DNA of 64,000 nucleotides from NCBI GenBank assembly GCA_022578605.1, contig MU394087.1:248001-312000 (forward strand), written 5' to 3'. The DNA is from Camillea tinctor. Lineage: Eukaryota > Ascomycota > Sordariomycetes > Xylariales > Xylariaceae. The notes beneath the pieces are model-generated. The model did no database searches and was not told the origin of the DNA. It was given only the letters and a program-made list of their open reading frames with translations. The position numbers and the translations under genes are program-made. Shown here piece after piece: positions 49,257 through 62,039 of the stretch (within the stretch, counting starts at the first letter, position 1; each line of letters opens with the position of its first letter).

Positions 49257-52091
49257 TGAACTGATTAGATGTTAATTCTACACCGTATTATTATATATAT
49301 AACCATCTGTCGGTGACCCCCACTTTCTTTCTCTGCCCCCCAATATTTCCCAATAATCCTAAACTGTGCATATTCGCGATATATCATAATACACTATATC
49401 AGATCCTGTGTTGCCAGTGTGAATATTAATTTCAATCTAGGATTTTGTTCGGAAACTAGTGTCTATTTATTTTCTAACACATTTCGGTGCATACTGGATG
49501 CAACATAAGGTACACCAACATGACCAGAATCGTCTTGACCCATCATCTCATATGCATCATGATTGCTTGTGAGTCACAGCTTTATGACACTCTGCAGTCT
49601 GCTCTGTCTTCTTTCTGCAGCACATTTTCACTTAGGGCTTTTATGTAACACTCTGGCTCATATTATAACCACCTAAATCTACATTATCTTTTGTCTTTGC
49701 TACTTTTTTTAGAATTAGGTACTTTAGGTATTTTTCAACAAAATTTAACAAATTACAGACTCAAAGTTTGCAGAGGTCAAAATATGATCAACAAAGATAA
49801 TTAGGAAGTAGAGCAGCTGTATTGAGAAGAGCACATTATGTATATATCGCTTTTATATACGTGAATGGTTTGGAGGCACATAAGAGATTGATTCTTCAAC
49901 TATGGATCTGCGAAGCAGAGGGGAGACGAGCTCCCTTATATACATAAAATAGTGGAGCTCGCGCTCCAGGGTGCCAAGATCTTCTGGTCACGTGATCACC
50001 CCATGTGTGTACCTATGCTCCTGGGAATGCCTTCGTACGCGACAGTATAAGCTACATCTTGATGTAGTTGACCCTATTTTTAGCAAGTGCATCAACGATA
50101 GCATATAGCTGTGTTCTGTCAATAAATAACTATGTAGGTATGCTAAGCATTATGATAAATACATAAGAGTTTCTATCTTCACTAACAATATATATCAGTG
50201 ATAACATCCACAAGAGACATTACAAATATGATATGACTTGATCCTATTCGTATACTTTCAGCATATCAACACGATTAATTTCTTCATCCTCACAGCTTTC
50301 TATTTTGAAAGGGATATATGACTCGCACAACAAAGAGAATACCTCTTAAACACTCTAGTTCAGGATATATAACCAGTCTCAGCATTTACTGAAAGCCACC
50401 TGCCATAAAAAAGTAATTTTTGTCAAGACTGGCCCTTTAGCAATATGTTTCATAGTACTTAAGCTAAGGGGATCTTCCATTATAATACCAATCATGGAAT
50501 TCTTAATGCACCTCCTGTATTTCTCTCGAAGTATCAGATGCGATCTAGCGATACTCATCCCCACGTGATATTCCCACATGAACTATACCACTTCCTCTTT
50601 CCCCTATTCGTTCTAAAGTCCTAACGGAGCAGTCCGCATTGATCAATCCAGTAGTTAGAACCACGAATGCAAAGATAGATTGCCCTATCAACAAGCATAG
50701 CCTTATTGATACAGATGGTCAAATGATCATATGTAAAGTTGGCCAACAAACCGTTAGTCAACTCAATAGAATCACCTATCTCCCTACCTGACATGTATTT
50801 CCTCATTATGCGCTGGCGGGCCATAATGATGGGCTAGTACGTAGCACGGCGGGAGTGCTCCATACCTGTCAATTGGCGAAGCGCCTAAAAAGACAGGGCA
50901 AATGGCTTATTCACTGAGAGGGGGCAAGGAAAGCTGTGGTAGAGCAAGGAAGAGTTTTTTACTTGAGATGACCAGAAAATACGGCCACGTCAATCCCAAC
51001 AGTGGCGAAGGCGGCGGCAACGAGGAATTACTGGTCAAAAAGTAAGATATGCAGCACGCCTCGTCTTTTTTACGAATTGTGTTGTTTTGATGGGAGTTCG
51101 GGCATGCATGCTTGCCTTTAGGCCGGCGCCTAAGCAGGAATCGTACATTAGTGTCACGAATTATTACCTGCTTTTACTATTCAAGTCCGGAGGCGGGCAG
51201 GGCGGGATAAGCAGTAACGCGGTTTTGTTGCGCGGGGTATAAGAGCTTAGTATCTTAAGTTAGATAGGTTATGTTAGGTGGGTAGGTAATATTCAATACA
51301 ATAGGTACATTTGCATGTACAACTATAGTTATAATTACTTGATGTATGTAGGTAGGTATAGTTACAGCAATATGTGACTTAGTACCTGCATTGTACCTAG
51401 GCTAGGTTCAATTCAACTAACTCACATAACAGTACATGTTGTGGCTGACTATAGTCTGTTTCGATATGTCTAACCTAGTCTTTTCAACTCACCGCATTTC
51501 TTCTAGTATGTAAGATGTTACTGACGTATATACTACTTGCTATTCAGCCTATCTATCCCAGCAATTGCCATGTACTACATTAATCAATAACTTGATGTAT
51601 TACCTTGATGTATACATTTTTGGGAACTTCGTATAAGGCCTACAAGCCATCAATCAATATGTATCAATTAACTAGGTTAGCCTAGTACATATCCAGCCAT
51701 ATGCATCTCAACTTTATGTTGGGTTTAGTGACCAACTGGCCAACTACGTGGTCAGGTCACCTACCGTGAGGTATTTTGACATGATTACCTACATGTACAT
51801 ACATACAATCCCGATGCATCGATGCATCGTCTCCTCAGGCATGTTTCATCCCGGAGGTACAGTACATGCAGACAGAGATTTCACTCTGCATATAGACGCC
51901 CAAACACGTGCCAAAAATAAAAAAATCCTAGAATAAAAAACAAGACGAACCCTCCCCCTCCCCCCGGCGGGGAATCTGAATTGATCTCGTCCCACTCTGA
52001 AGCGGTGAATGCTTTGCAGTGCAAGGTCCATCCAAAACCAGTATAAACTACCTAGTGCACATACATACTGCCAGTATAAGAATAAGAGTCA
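49257..52091. other. AT-rich spacer
   Basis: No supported gene in 2.8 kb. It holds a short hairpin (CGAGCTCC at 49927-49934 against GGAGCTCG at 49954-49961), two stop-limited minus-strand frames (50379-50579, 50621-50824) without known motifs, a small GC-richer island at about 50860-51040, and several GGTAGGTA/TAGGTTAG words at 51250-51400. It could contain decayed mobile DNA, but I see no conserved domain. Confidence 0.5.
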
Positions 52092-53624
52092 ATGGCGTCG
52101 TTTCTTACGATTCTGATTCTTCTCTTCTGGCAATATGCTCTGGAGTTTTTCAGCAGCGAGAAGTCCCAAAAGTCAGACGATGGAGACGAGTGCTGCGATG
52201 AGAAGCATCAACATCTCCTGACCGAGCCCGAATCCCACCGGCAACAGCCAGCAATACCAAGAAGAAGGAGAACAGCAACATTGTCAACCCCGGCACCTGA
52301 ACGCGTATCGGTACATGGACGCGTAGAAACACCTGCGCCAGCCCCTGCACAAGCCAGCACAATACCCAGTGATGACGATATCGAACATGATGAGTCTTGG
52401 GATTTCTTTCGAGCAGATGAAAGAAGCAGCAGCAGTGGTGGTGGCAGTGTGATCAGTGACGACAGGAGAAAAAGTTTAAGAAGCATAAGAAGCTCAATAA
52501 ACCTTGCTGCATTTGAGAGACGTCTCGCTTTCGAGAAGGAGATTGTCGACCTACAATCCAGCCTCTGCTCCACCAAAGAAGAATTGGACAAGGAACGCAA
52601 CGCCCATTTCAACACAGAAAGGGAGCTGCTTGAGAAGCAGAATGAATGCAATGAGCTACGCAGACACTGGAAGAGTGTTACCACCCAGTTGACCCAAGTC
52701 CGGCCCGAGGGTCAAGCATTCCCGCCAATCACCGATGATACCCTCGTCCAAGCTACTCAACGACTGCGGTTTAGGATTCACAGCTTTGCTGTCCAATATT
52801 TTGGCGATGAGCAAACCTTCAATCCCCGTATTGACATCACCGAAGTGGCACCGTTCGACAAGTATACCTGGAGCACCAAGTCTTGGAAGAAGATCCAGAC
52901 CAGCTATCTCAAATCCCCAACCAGGCGGCCCATTCTGGTGCAGGCATATATTTGGAGGTCTATTGTCAACAACGTGTTCGGATGCTTTCTCTGGGCTGCT
53001 GGATGCCACTGGTCCGTGTGGAACCTCTACAGCTTCCTATATCCTGGTAAGTTGCCCTCTGCCTTCATAATAAAACAGTAAAACCTCGGTGACTAATACA
53101 AATGTTTCGCACCAGAAAGCACCGATCTCGACAACCCTGCGGACCTCGAAGCTGAACGCAAAGTCTCCTTATGGCGCGCCGTCACTACTAGGCTGCTACT
53201 AAGCAAGATGGATGGGAAAACACAAGCCAAGGACACCGAGGTCATCGACAGTTTCAAGAACTTCCTCCATCTGAAGATCATGAAGGACCTCCGGCTGCTG
53301 ATCAAAGGCCCGGTAGACAACTGCATCCAAGACCTAAAGCAGCTAGTCGACGAGGCCGTCAACCTCGACAAGCTCATCTCCCAGCAGGCGAGCAATATCT
53401 TCTGGGACTATGGCGACGAGGGCTGGTCTAACTACGACCCAACCACCATGTCCATGGTGGGTGGCGAGAAAGCCTCTCAGGAAAAACAAGAGGTTCTCAT
53501 GGTCGTGGCCCCTGCCATGATGAAGCAAGGCCGAGATACAGGAGAAGACTTCCACCTCGTCAGCAGGCTCTTACCAGCCGAGGTATCTTGTGCCAAGCGG
53601 AAGGGGATCGCGTTCTGGAAATAA
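52092..53624 (+). CDS. Hypothetical coiled-coil protein with N-terminal membrane segment
   Basis: Not recognised; likely a fungal-restricted protein. Exons 52092-53046 and 53116-53624 give 487 aa. The first about 20 residues (SFLTILILLFWQYALEFF) are hydrophobic and could be a membrane anchor or signal sequence. Then come an acidic, Pro- and Ser-rich linker, a coiled coil at about 136-200 (EKEIVDLQSSLCSTKEELD..., ELLEKQNECNELRR), and a more conserved-looking part (LRFRIHSFAVQYFG, VQAYIWRSIVNNVFG). The second half is helical (LIKGPVDNCIQDLKQLVDEAV). The part from RFRIHSFAVQYF onward resembles uncharacterised fungal proteins often found in variable loci; no enzyme motif is seen. Confidence 0.75.
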
Positions 53625-54753
53625 TATACGAGCCATTGAACGCGTGGCCCCTCTTTCCTTTTTTTTTTTTTCCTTTTCTTTTACGATGCATCGATTTTTA
53701 CGAAAACCCCAACGCTGGATGTTGTCCCACAAAAAATAGTATCAAAATATGTATAGTGGGCTGGTGTTTCTTCTCTTTTTGCCCCCCAACACCTAACACA
53801 TACACACGCACGCACACCCTCCCCCCCTTTTTTACCCCCTTCCCCTTATAGCAGCAACAACAACCACAACCACAACCACACCCTCTATATTCCCCATATC
53901 ACGAAACAGTTATGAAGTTATGATGGCACGATAGTATGAAAAGAATTTGGCCCTAGATAGAGCTCTACAAACTGGTAGAAGCTTAGATACCCCCCTTTAT
54001 ACACAAATAGGTGGCCATATAGGCCCCTCCCACACTAGATATAAAAAATACTCATATTTTAATAACATGCTATTCCCTTTATTTATGGATATATTGCTCA
54101 ATAAGGCTTAATGTCATAAAACAAGTAAATTGCTGTGCTGAGTACCACTTTCCACTGAGTGAACCTTAAGCGGAGTGATGATACACTCGCAAAATCGTGA
54201 TGTACAGTGCTCACAATCTTCACATTACCCCGCATTACTTACAACGTTTACCTCTAGGACTCACGAATGCAGCAATGAGAAGAGTGGGATAGGACGTCCT
54301 AGCCAGGGGGGGGGGGTAACATACATAATACAGAATTAGAGCATAATGACCACCCGGTCGTTGTTGAAACTTTATATAACTCTTAGATGGGATCCTACAT
54401 CGTTGTTATCTATTTCTCATCACGTTTTATGCAGTTATCTCGTCCGAGCTTCAATCTTACAATAACTTCATGTCACACACTATATATGAGCTAATAGCTA
54501 CAAGCTATTAGCATTCGTCTTTGCATGACACGCCGTGTTCGTCGCTTACAAATCTTTTCATGCCTTGTCGCTACTTGAAACCAAGGATACCAGAGACCCT
54601 ACTGTTACGAATGAGTGTTGGGCAACCTATTGTACCAAGAGACCAAAAGGTTCACACAATGACTAAGTAGTCATTGGGGCCCAATTTTGCATTATATAGT
54701 TATCCCCTTGGCCGGGACGCAACACCTACTTGACGATACTGACAACCCGGACA
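53625..54753. other. Intergenic region
   Basis: No gene seen. It has T-, C- and AC-rich tracts near 53660-53880, including CAACAACAACCACAACCACAACC-like repeats, and a short G-run at about 54307-54316. Confidence 0.6.
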
Positions 54754-56758
54754 ATGAGTGGAAGCGGCGGGTTTTTTAGGTACCGTTGTAAGTTTTTTTA
54801 CAAGCATAATTGTCCCAACTGGGTCTATGTAAACAATAGCCCCTGTGCCAGCTGCATAGTAAGTAACCTGCATAGCCTATTGCGATCGTTTGCGGTAATG
54901 GTAATACTCATAAATCAAATACGTATAGGAATCGGGGAGAGAGGCATCAGAGAGAGATGATAATTCCGAACGAGACTTGAGCAGTATTTTCGATGGAACT
55001 TCCCAGCAGTCAATATCCGCACCTACATCTGTTTCAGGAAGCAGCCTTATTGCCATTGCAGCGATCGATCAGTTTGTAGACCTAGTATATGCCAAAATCC
55101 ATATACAACAACTAGTGAGGTCTACCTCAGTAGACAAAATTCTAGAGCCGGACCAGTTTCAGGCATGCATTAGGCACTGTCTAAAAGTCCTATCGAAAGA
55201 TCTATCCTTGGAGCATCCAGAGTACGGCAGATTTTGTGAATTCCTTAATAAATCCTCACGATTGATCTCTCGAGCTATCGAAAATGCCACAGGGCGCTGG
55301 CAGAGCAATGTCGACGATAATCATTCTGATATTGAATCTAGTGACTCTGATACGGAACACCCAGGACCACAACAAGCCCCTGATATCCTAGCTCTTAGAG
55401 AGACCATCGAATCAAGTCGTTCCTTCCAAGCTTTCGTTAAGAACGTTCATGACATATTCTACCCATCATTTTCATCCAGACTAAGATGGTTCGTCCAAGA
55501 AGAGAACTTGAAGAGTAGGAACCTGCAATCTCTCATACCACTCCAAGAAGCGGTGTCAGAGCTGCTCTACTCTCAGCCCTCTACCATCAACGTATCCTTC
55601 AATAATGATAGAAATTTGGTACATAGGGCACAAAACTGGCTCGATCGTCTATCTTTTGAGAAATGGAATTGGTGGCCTTTGAGCCCAGCCCAAGAACCCC
55701 TACAACCTAATCACGCTAGGCTAGAATGGAGATGTGTATGTAGGTATGGCTGCTCATATCCAGGGATGCAGGAGCTAATATATATTACATGAAGAAATGT
55801 GGCGACCTACGGACAACGCAACTTCCTACGTCTTTTGCTCGAAGAATATCGAATATTCGACAACGCTCCAATCCGGATACGCCTAACAATGAGAGTCGGT
55901 CAACTAGTGGGAAGTTACCCTCTCGCGTTACGACGGACAATGTGCATCGTTCATCTCCTACAGTGGATCAAGATAATGAAATGTCTATTCCCTTACGAAA
56001 CTTGAGTCCACTGAACACCAATCCTCAAATCATCACTATTGGCCACGACCTCAGCAATCGTTGTGTATATTTCATGACGTACTCGGACAAATTGCATCGC
56101 AGCGAGATTATCTCAGACTCTATGTGTAATGATGTGTTCTTCGAGAACCTGAGGAGCGAATACTATCGGAGGAAAGGGTGGCTGAGGTCCTGGTTTGGAT
56201 TGAAGTCATTTTCTCACTGCGATTTCCACAAAGTAAGTAGTATTGGCTCTTACAACAGCCAAAAGCGGCTTCTTATCAGTGCCTATTTAACATGAGCAGT
56301 TCGAGACCTATTTCTCTGGACGCTATAGCGAGCGCGAGACTGGCATCCCTCCTACAGGCGACCAGACGTACTACTACGAGCCCAGGCCTATGGACACGGA
56401 GCCCCCAGTGTCTGCACACAAGTTCAACGATAGATTCTACAAGAGGATCCCTACATGTGGCAGCAAGAAAGAATGCACTTGTGGTGCTCGGGATGCCATC
56501 GACAGGATTCCGCAACGAGATCGTTCTATCACCGTGGCACAGACGCAGAAGCGGGAGTTTTTCTGGGGGATCATCGCAAGGGACCACAAATCGGGCTTAC
56601 GGGTCCTAACGTACATCCTTCTCTCGTCGCTTCCTGGGTTTGTGTTCTTCTTCTTGTGGTTATTTGCCTGGGGTCACGAGAACCTCCAGGATGCGTCGGT
56701 CCTCCTCATGATCTCATTCAGCCTGCTCGGTGTATTGTACGCTGCTCAGCTATTCTGA
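54754..56758 (+). CDS. Hypothetical fungal protein: Cys-rich N terminus, two C-terminal membrane helices
   Basis: Family of unknown function. Four exons (54754-54858, 54929-55735, 55795-56232, 56300-56758) join in phase to 602 aa. Exon 1 encodes MSGSGGFFRYRCKFFYKHNC, then PNWVYVNNSPCASC. The spacing C-x7-C-x10-C-x2-C suggests a small metal-binding or disulfide knot. Exon 2 is largely helical and ends HARLEWRC, which continues as KCGDL after the intron; this LxWxCxCG join is what I would expect in this group and supports the splice. Exon 2 alone has no ATG, so the upstream exon is needed. The C terminus has two hydrophobic helices (VLTYILLSSLPGFVFFFLWLF and VLLMISFSLLGVLYAAQLF) after FFWGIIARDHKSG. 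Overlapping frames at 55799-56005 and 56292-56609 are shadows. Confidence 0.75.
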
Positions 56759-57468
56759 GAGCAGGAAGCTCCCTACCTGTTCCCCTGTTCCCCCTGTCTT
56801 GCCTCAAGAGCCTTATGTGACTGTTGGCCACCGACGGTAGCCACTTATCTCCATCGCTGAATGGGGCTGTGTTTTACTAGCGAATTACATCCCAAGTAGT
56901 AAAGTATCATAAGTCTGTTACTTCCTCGTAAAAACGAGGACAGCATTCCGGCGGAAGTGTAGTAACTGCCATGGGAAAATAAACCTCTTGGCTAAACGAT
57001 TAGCCTATGTGCCCACTCCCAGAGGCCAGGAAGGAACAAGGAGAGCTCCTGTACATAGGTAACAGCGACATCCGTAGTTGTAGTATAGGTTTCTCGCGCG
57101 ATAACATATCGATTAACTAAGCGCTTGCTTGGTCCCTCGCAACAGTTTTGCTATGTATACTCTTCATCAGATGATGACATGCAGACATACATTAACCCTA
57201 GGTACCTAGTATATGTGCTCTAGATTGTTGGCCTGGTCTAGCAACGGGTATTTCGGCATCTTAAAACCTTCGGTCATGGGATATTCTCTACTTAAAGGCA
57301 GTTCGAGGTGTATTTTTCTCTACATGCCCCTATATTGCTGGGGCATTGTCACATATGTAAGTAATTTTATAGAACTCGTACGAATATGGTAATCACACGA
57401 CCGTAATTTCTTAGCAGATGGGATGCTCCTATACAGCTGGTGTAGATGATCTGGTCAGCTCACTCCTA

Positions 57469-57620
57469 GGGGGGGGGGGGGGGGGGGGGGGGGGGTGAAA
57501 AAAAAGTTGAGTGTATGTTAGTGTTGGTTTGTATTTATTAGTATGTTGATAAGTAAGAAGGACGGGGTGCGTGTGGGNNNNNNNNNNCCGCCCCCCCCCC
57601 CGCCCCCCCGCCCCCCCCCG

Positions 57621-57667
<47 letters not shown>
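57469..57667. other. Assembly gap flanked by G and C homopolymers
   Basis: Twenty-seven G (57469-57495), 82 nt of ordinary sequence, ten N (57578-57587), then about 80 nt of nearly pure C with a few G. Sequence near the gap is unreliable. Confidence 0.9.
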
Positions 57668-58666
57668 AGGAGGTCATATAACATCTAGTTGACTGAAGTG
57701 CTGCTGTTGTTTAAATAGTATGTCGGTATTGCCATAGGCAGGTTTCCTGGGATGGGAAGCAGCACTTACCTAGCTTAGGTAACAAAGAGCATCTTTTCTC
57801 CATGCTGTGAGACTACCACAACATAGATCTGGCTTTAGATATGGTATTGGTCGAATATGCCCTGATGGTAGAGTCAGAGTTCATTACCAACCTCCCTGAA
57901 GCCAGAAACGAAAATGATGAGAAGGGAGGAGGGGGGGTGGGGTGTAGAAAATCCAAATACCTAGTCTGGTATAAAGCAAGACAGTGCTACAATTTTGAAT
58001 TCTTTGTCAAGGAAGCCTTTAGGCTCATATCAAATGTTGTGCATTATAGTTACTGCCCTTATCCTTTTTCACGTTCTTACACATACGTTCAAAATAGATC
58101 TATTATAGTAACCTAATATATGGATATCACCATATTGGGATTACTATGGACAATCTCCTTTACAACATTTCACGGAATAGCATCGTAATCTCCAGAGAGG
58201 GCATGAAATTCAACAAGAGTGTGCGTCTGTCGATGCTAGATATGTAAATCACATCCTTCCAAGAGATATCTACAACATCTAGTTAGATACTTCCTTCCAT
58301 TGTACATCATTAGACATGTAAAGCCAGCTGTCAGGACTGGAGTACAAGCTCGTAGGGTACATGTCAGTACATAGCCCCTGAGTGTACAAAGAAGCTTTTC
58401 CCAAGTAGGTACGAGCAATGATATACTAGGTGCTTGTAGCTCCAGTCCTCAGTATAGTGACATTGTGATCGCCCAAGTTCTTGCTTATTCCCAAGTAGCA
58501 CTACCTTCAAGTGACATAGTAAGATCCGTCGAGAGAGAGTACATCTGCTCCTGCCCCCCATTACTAGGAATAATTTCCACGGCTCCTCGACCTCGACAAT
58601 GATAACAATGCCCTCAAGCAATCTATTCACCATTGTTACAGTTTCTCCCATGCGCATGTAGCTCTC

Positions 58667-58674
58667 TATAAAAA
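58667..58674 (+). promoter_or_regulatory. TATA-like box
   Basis: TATAAAAA within a CT-rich leader about 190 nt upstream of the small Myb-like gene. Plausible core promoter element by sequence only. Confidence 0.35.
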
Positions 58675-58867
58675 CCCAGGTCCTATTTTTTTTTTTCCAT
58701 CTGCCATTTCTTCTTTCCCTTCCCATCCACCATCACTTTCCCTCTTCACCTCCAACTCTTTGCCACAACCACAACCACTCCCACATATTCTCTCTGGTAT
58801 TGACCAAGACCAACTCTCTACACTTAGCCAAGCTCATTCAACATCGCCTCAAGCAATCATCGTCATC

Positions 58868-59151
58868 ATGTCGATCCCGCCTCCTTACCCTCCTTTGAAG
58901 GATACCTCTCTTCCTTCTGTCAAGGATAGTCCATCCAGCCAGCGCAACCTAGACATTCTTGTGGCAGTCCTCAAGTCGCTGAAGACTCCTCCTCAGGTAA
59001 GTAACAGATCCTCGAACGCTGTCGAAATGAAATATTTCTTGTAACTATCTCTTCTTTCCTTTGCCTCTACTTGATTGAAAATAATTCCCCACCTATTAAG
59101 ATAACATACACACACACACACACACACATACACACACACACACACACGCTC

Positions 59152-59193
<42 letters not shown>

Positions 59194-59849
59194 GGACGCA
59201 CACATGTGTATGTGTACATGGGCACAACATGTTTTACTAACCTAACCTCCAACTCAAGATTGACTACGAGGAAATGGCTCGCCTCGCGGGCTTCAAGAAT
59301 GCCAACACGGCCAGTTCTACCGTAAGTAATTGACCATACTCTTTGCTCCTGTCTATTTCATTTAATTCGCTTTACCTCAATTTTGCGTATATTTTTCTGC
59401 TTCACTATTTGCCACTGCATGGTCAGATATTTATGACTACCTACCTGTCCAACTAACTCACTCTCTGTTTCCTTTTTTCCCCTTTCTATTTCTCCTATTC
59501 CCGACTCTGTACTAATTGGTATCTTAACCTGCTATCTATCTAGTGGTCCAACCTGAAGCGAAAGTATTCGATCGGCACCAACTCTGCCGGCCATGGCAAT
59601 GGCAACGGCAACGGCGGCGAGGCAGCTTCTGCCTTTGGCCTGGATGCTGGTGGTGGTGGCGGCGAGACCTCGATCCCTCGCAAGCGCAAGATCTCCGATG
59701 ATGGTCCTGCAGTCGCGCCCACGAAGAGGAGGATCAGCCGGTTCCCCAAAAAGCGGGCCGCGATCCTCGAAAAGTACGATGAGGATGATTTCGGCTCCGA
59801 CGACGATTTGCCGACGGTCGACGATAAAGAGAAGAAGGTTGATATCTAG
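58868..59849 (+). CDS. Small Myb/SANT-like nuclear protein
   Basis: Three exons (58868-58996, 59259-59321, 59544-59849) give 165 aa. The N-terminal half forms a short helical domain (NLDILVAVLKSLKTPPQ, IDYEEMARLAGFKNANTAS, WSNLKRKY) like the small fungal Myb/SANT-type DNA-binding proteins in which a helix-turn-helix ends in a W-x-x-(I/L)-(K/R)-(K/R)-K motif. The tail has a GN/GGGGG linker, PRKRKI and PTKRRISRFPKKR as likely nuclear localisation signals, and an acidic end (DEDDFGSDDD). A role in DNA binding or chromatin is inferred from fold type only. Long frames on the opposite strand (59532-59960) are shadows of exon 3. Intron 1 contains a large microsatellite. Confidence 0.8.
59109..59192. 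repeat. Compound (CA)n-(CT)n microsatellite
   Basis: About 40 nt of alternating CA with one interruption, followed directly by about 40 nt of CT/TC, inside intron 1 of the Myb-like gene and about 65 nt upstream of its 3' splice site. Confidence 0.95.
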
Positions 59850-60583
59850 GAGCAGTTCCGTCTGAGGGTACTTGAGGCAATCCGACGTCCGTCGTGATTT
59901 GTCTCTCTTCGGGGAGAGAGAGAGTTGGGTTTTAGTACAGCTGGTACATGGCTTCATCATACTGCTACATACTACTGAAGGGGGGACTCTACTAGGTTAC
60001 TAGGTCAGGAGGTAATCCGACATTGCACAGAACATTGCACAGGACATTGCACAGGATTCGATCGTTTAGTGGGTAGTAGTTAGTTGGTGAAGTCTTTCGG
60101 GGTTCGGATGTGTTGATAGGGTGTTGATAGGATCAATCGCGATGAATTCTCTGGTCTAAGTTAAGTACCTAAGTACCTACATGTGACATGATTGGTTAAA
60201 ATGCTATCGTTTCAATTCCTATCTTCCGTAATAGGAAGTACCTTTGTACTCCTTTTTTTTCTTTTTTTTTTTCTTTTTTTTCTTTCTCAGCTGCCATCAA
60301 CTGGTTTTTTTTAACATGATTTTGTGGCTGTGCATTGAATGTGCTGACTAAGGACGCGCACAAGTTCCCCCAAAATTCCAACCGAGAGAAATTCGTTTTC
60401 CGTTTTCCCGCACCACAAAAACTCCAATCTTCGACTTTCTCAACGTTAAGAACCAATTCCAGCAATCTTTACGAAGTTCAGCCAAAGTGAGTAGTTACTA
60501 TACCCAAACATCCTAGTTCATATATATATGACTTATTTTATATAAATATTGTACTGGATTTATTTAACTAATTTTTTTAACAG
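59850..60583. other. Intergenic region with 12-nt tandem repeat
   Basis: ACATTGCACAGG-type unit repeated three times at about 60020-60055, T-rich tracts at 60247-60285, and the leader of the ubiquitin-eL40 gene. No further gene. Confidence 0.65.
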
Positions 60584-61405
<822 letters not shown>

Positions 61406-62039
61406 GCGCATCGCACAATTATTGGGTCTCTGGTGGCGTTTTGGTTCTGGCATACGGCTTGCGAGAGATATACAGGAATGCTGCATTATGCTGGTTGCGC
61501 ATTTGACAAAGGAGGAAACCCCCTTAGGAATCGCACTTGGTAGCAATGTTTCCGTAGGGTCATCAATACGATTGCCGTCTCCCTTTGATACTTAACCACC
61601 CGCCCCGCCATCATACTCCAACAGGAACCTGTGCTCTGGCCTCGGACCAACCCCCAATGGTGAGACTGGTTGAGAGAAAAGTCTACAAAACAAAACCACC
61701 TTCTAGAGGAAATCGGCATATCTATCAATTAGTGGCCAAGGCTAGCCGAGTCGAGTGAATTGATTTGCATCCACAACTAGTTGTCTCTTAGTACTCGATG
61801 TAGGCTGATAATTTCAGGGTGAGCTGCTAACATGAAGAAGACATTTGCATTAAGTAGGAGGCCCCTTTAGACCTTGGTCCTGACCATATCCTCTCTCAGC
61901 TAAGAGGTTAAAAAAAGAAGGAAATCGTTAAAATCGTTGCCTGTGTTCTGTCCGAGTTCGTTTGTTTCATTTATATACACATATCGCATATCCCCTTACC
62001 CGCTAACCGCTCTTCCCTCTCAACTAAATCAATAAAAGT
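61406..62039. other. Convergent intergenic region
   Basis: Spacer between the 3' ends of the ubiquitin-eL40 and sulfate permease genes; no gene seen. Confidence 0.65.

Larger units (their letters stand above)
56759..58867. other. Intergenic region with second assembly gap
   Basis: No supported gene. It contains the G27 tract, the 10-N gap at 57578-57587 and a C-rich tract to 57667. The last 200 bases before 58868 are pyrimidine-rich with a TATA-like box. A minus-strand frame at 58364-58726 has no recognisable motif. Confidence 0.6.

Noticed and set aside
49927..49961. Short hairpin with 8-nt arms read as a possible terminator or RNA
   Set aside because: Arms are short, the context is AT-rich, and no RNA family resemblance is seen.
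50379..50824. Two adjacent minus-strand frames of 66-67 aa in an AT-rich spacer
   Set aside because: No recognisable motif and separated by stops; considered as a transposon relic but no domain could be named.
59532..59960. 142-aa minus-strand frame over exon 3 of the Myb-like gene
   Set aside because: Shadow; the sense frame is spliced in phase with two upstream exons and has nuclear signals.
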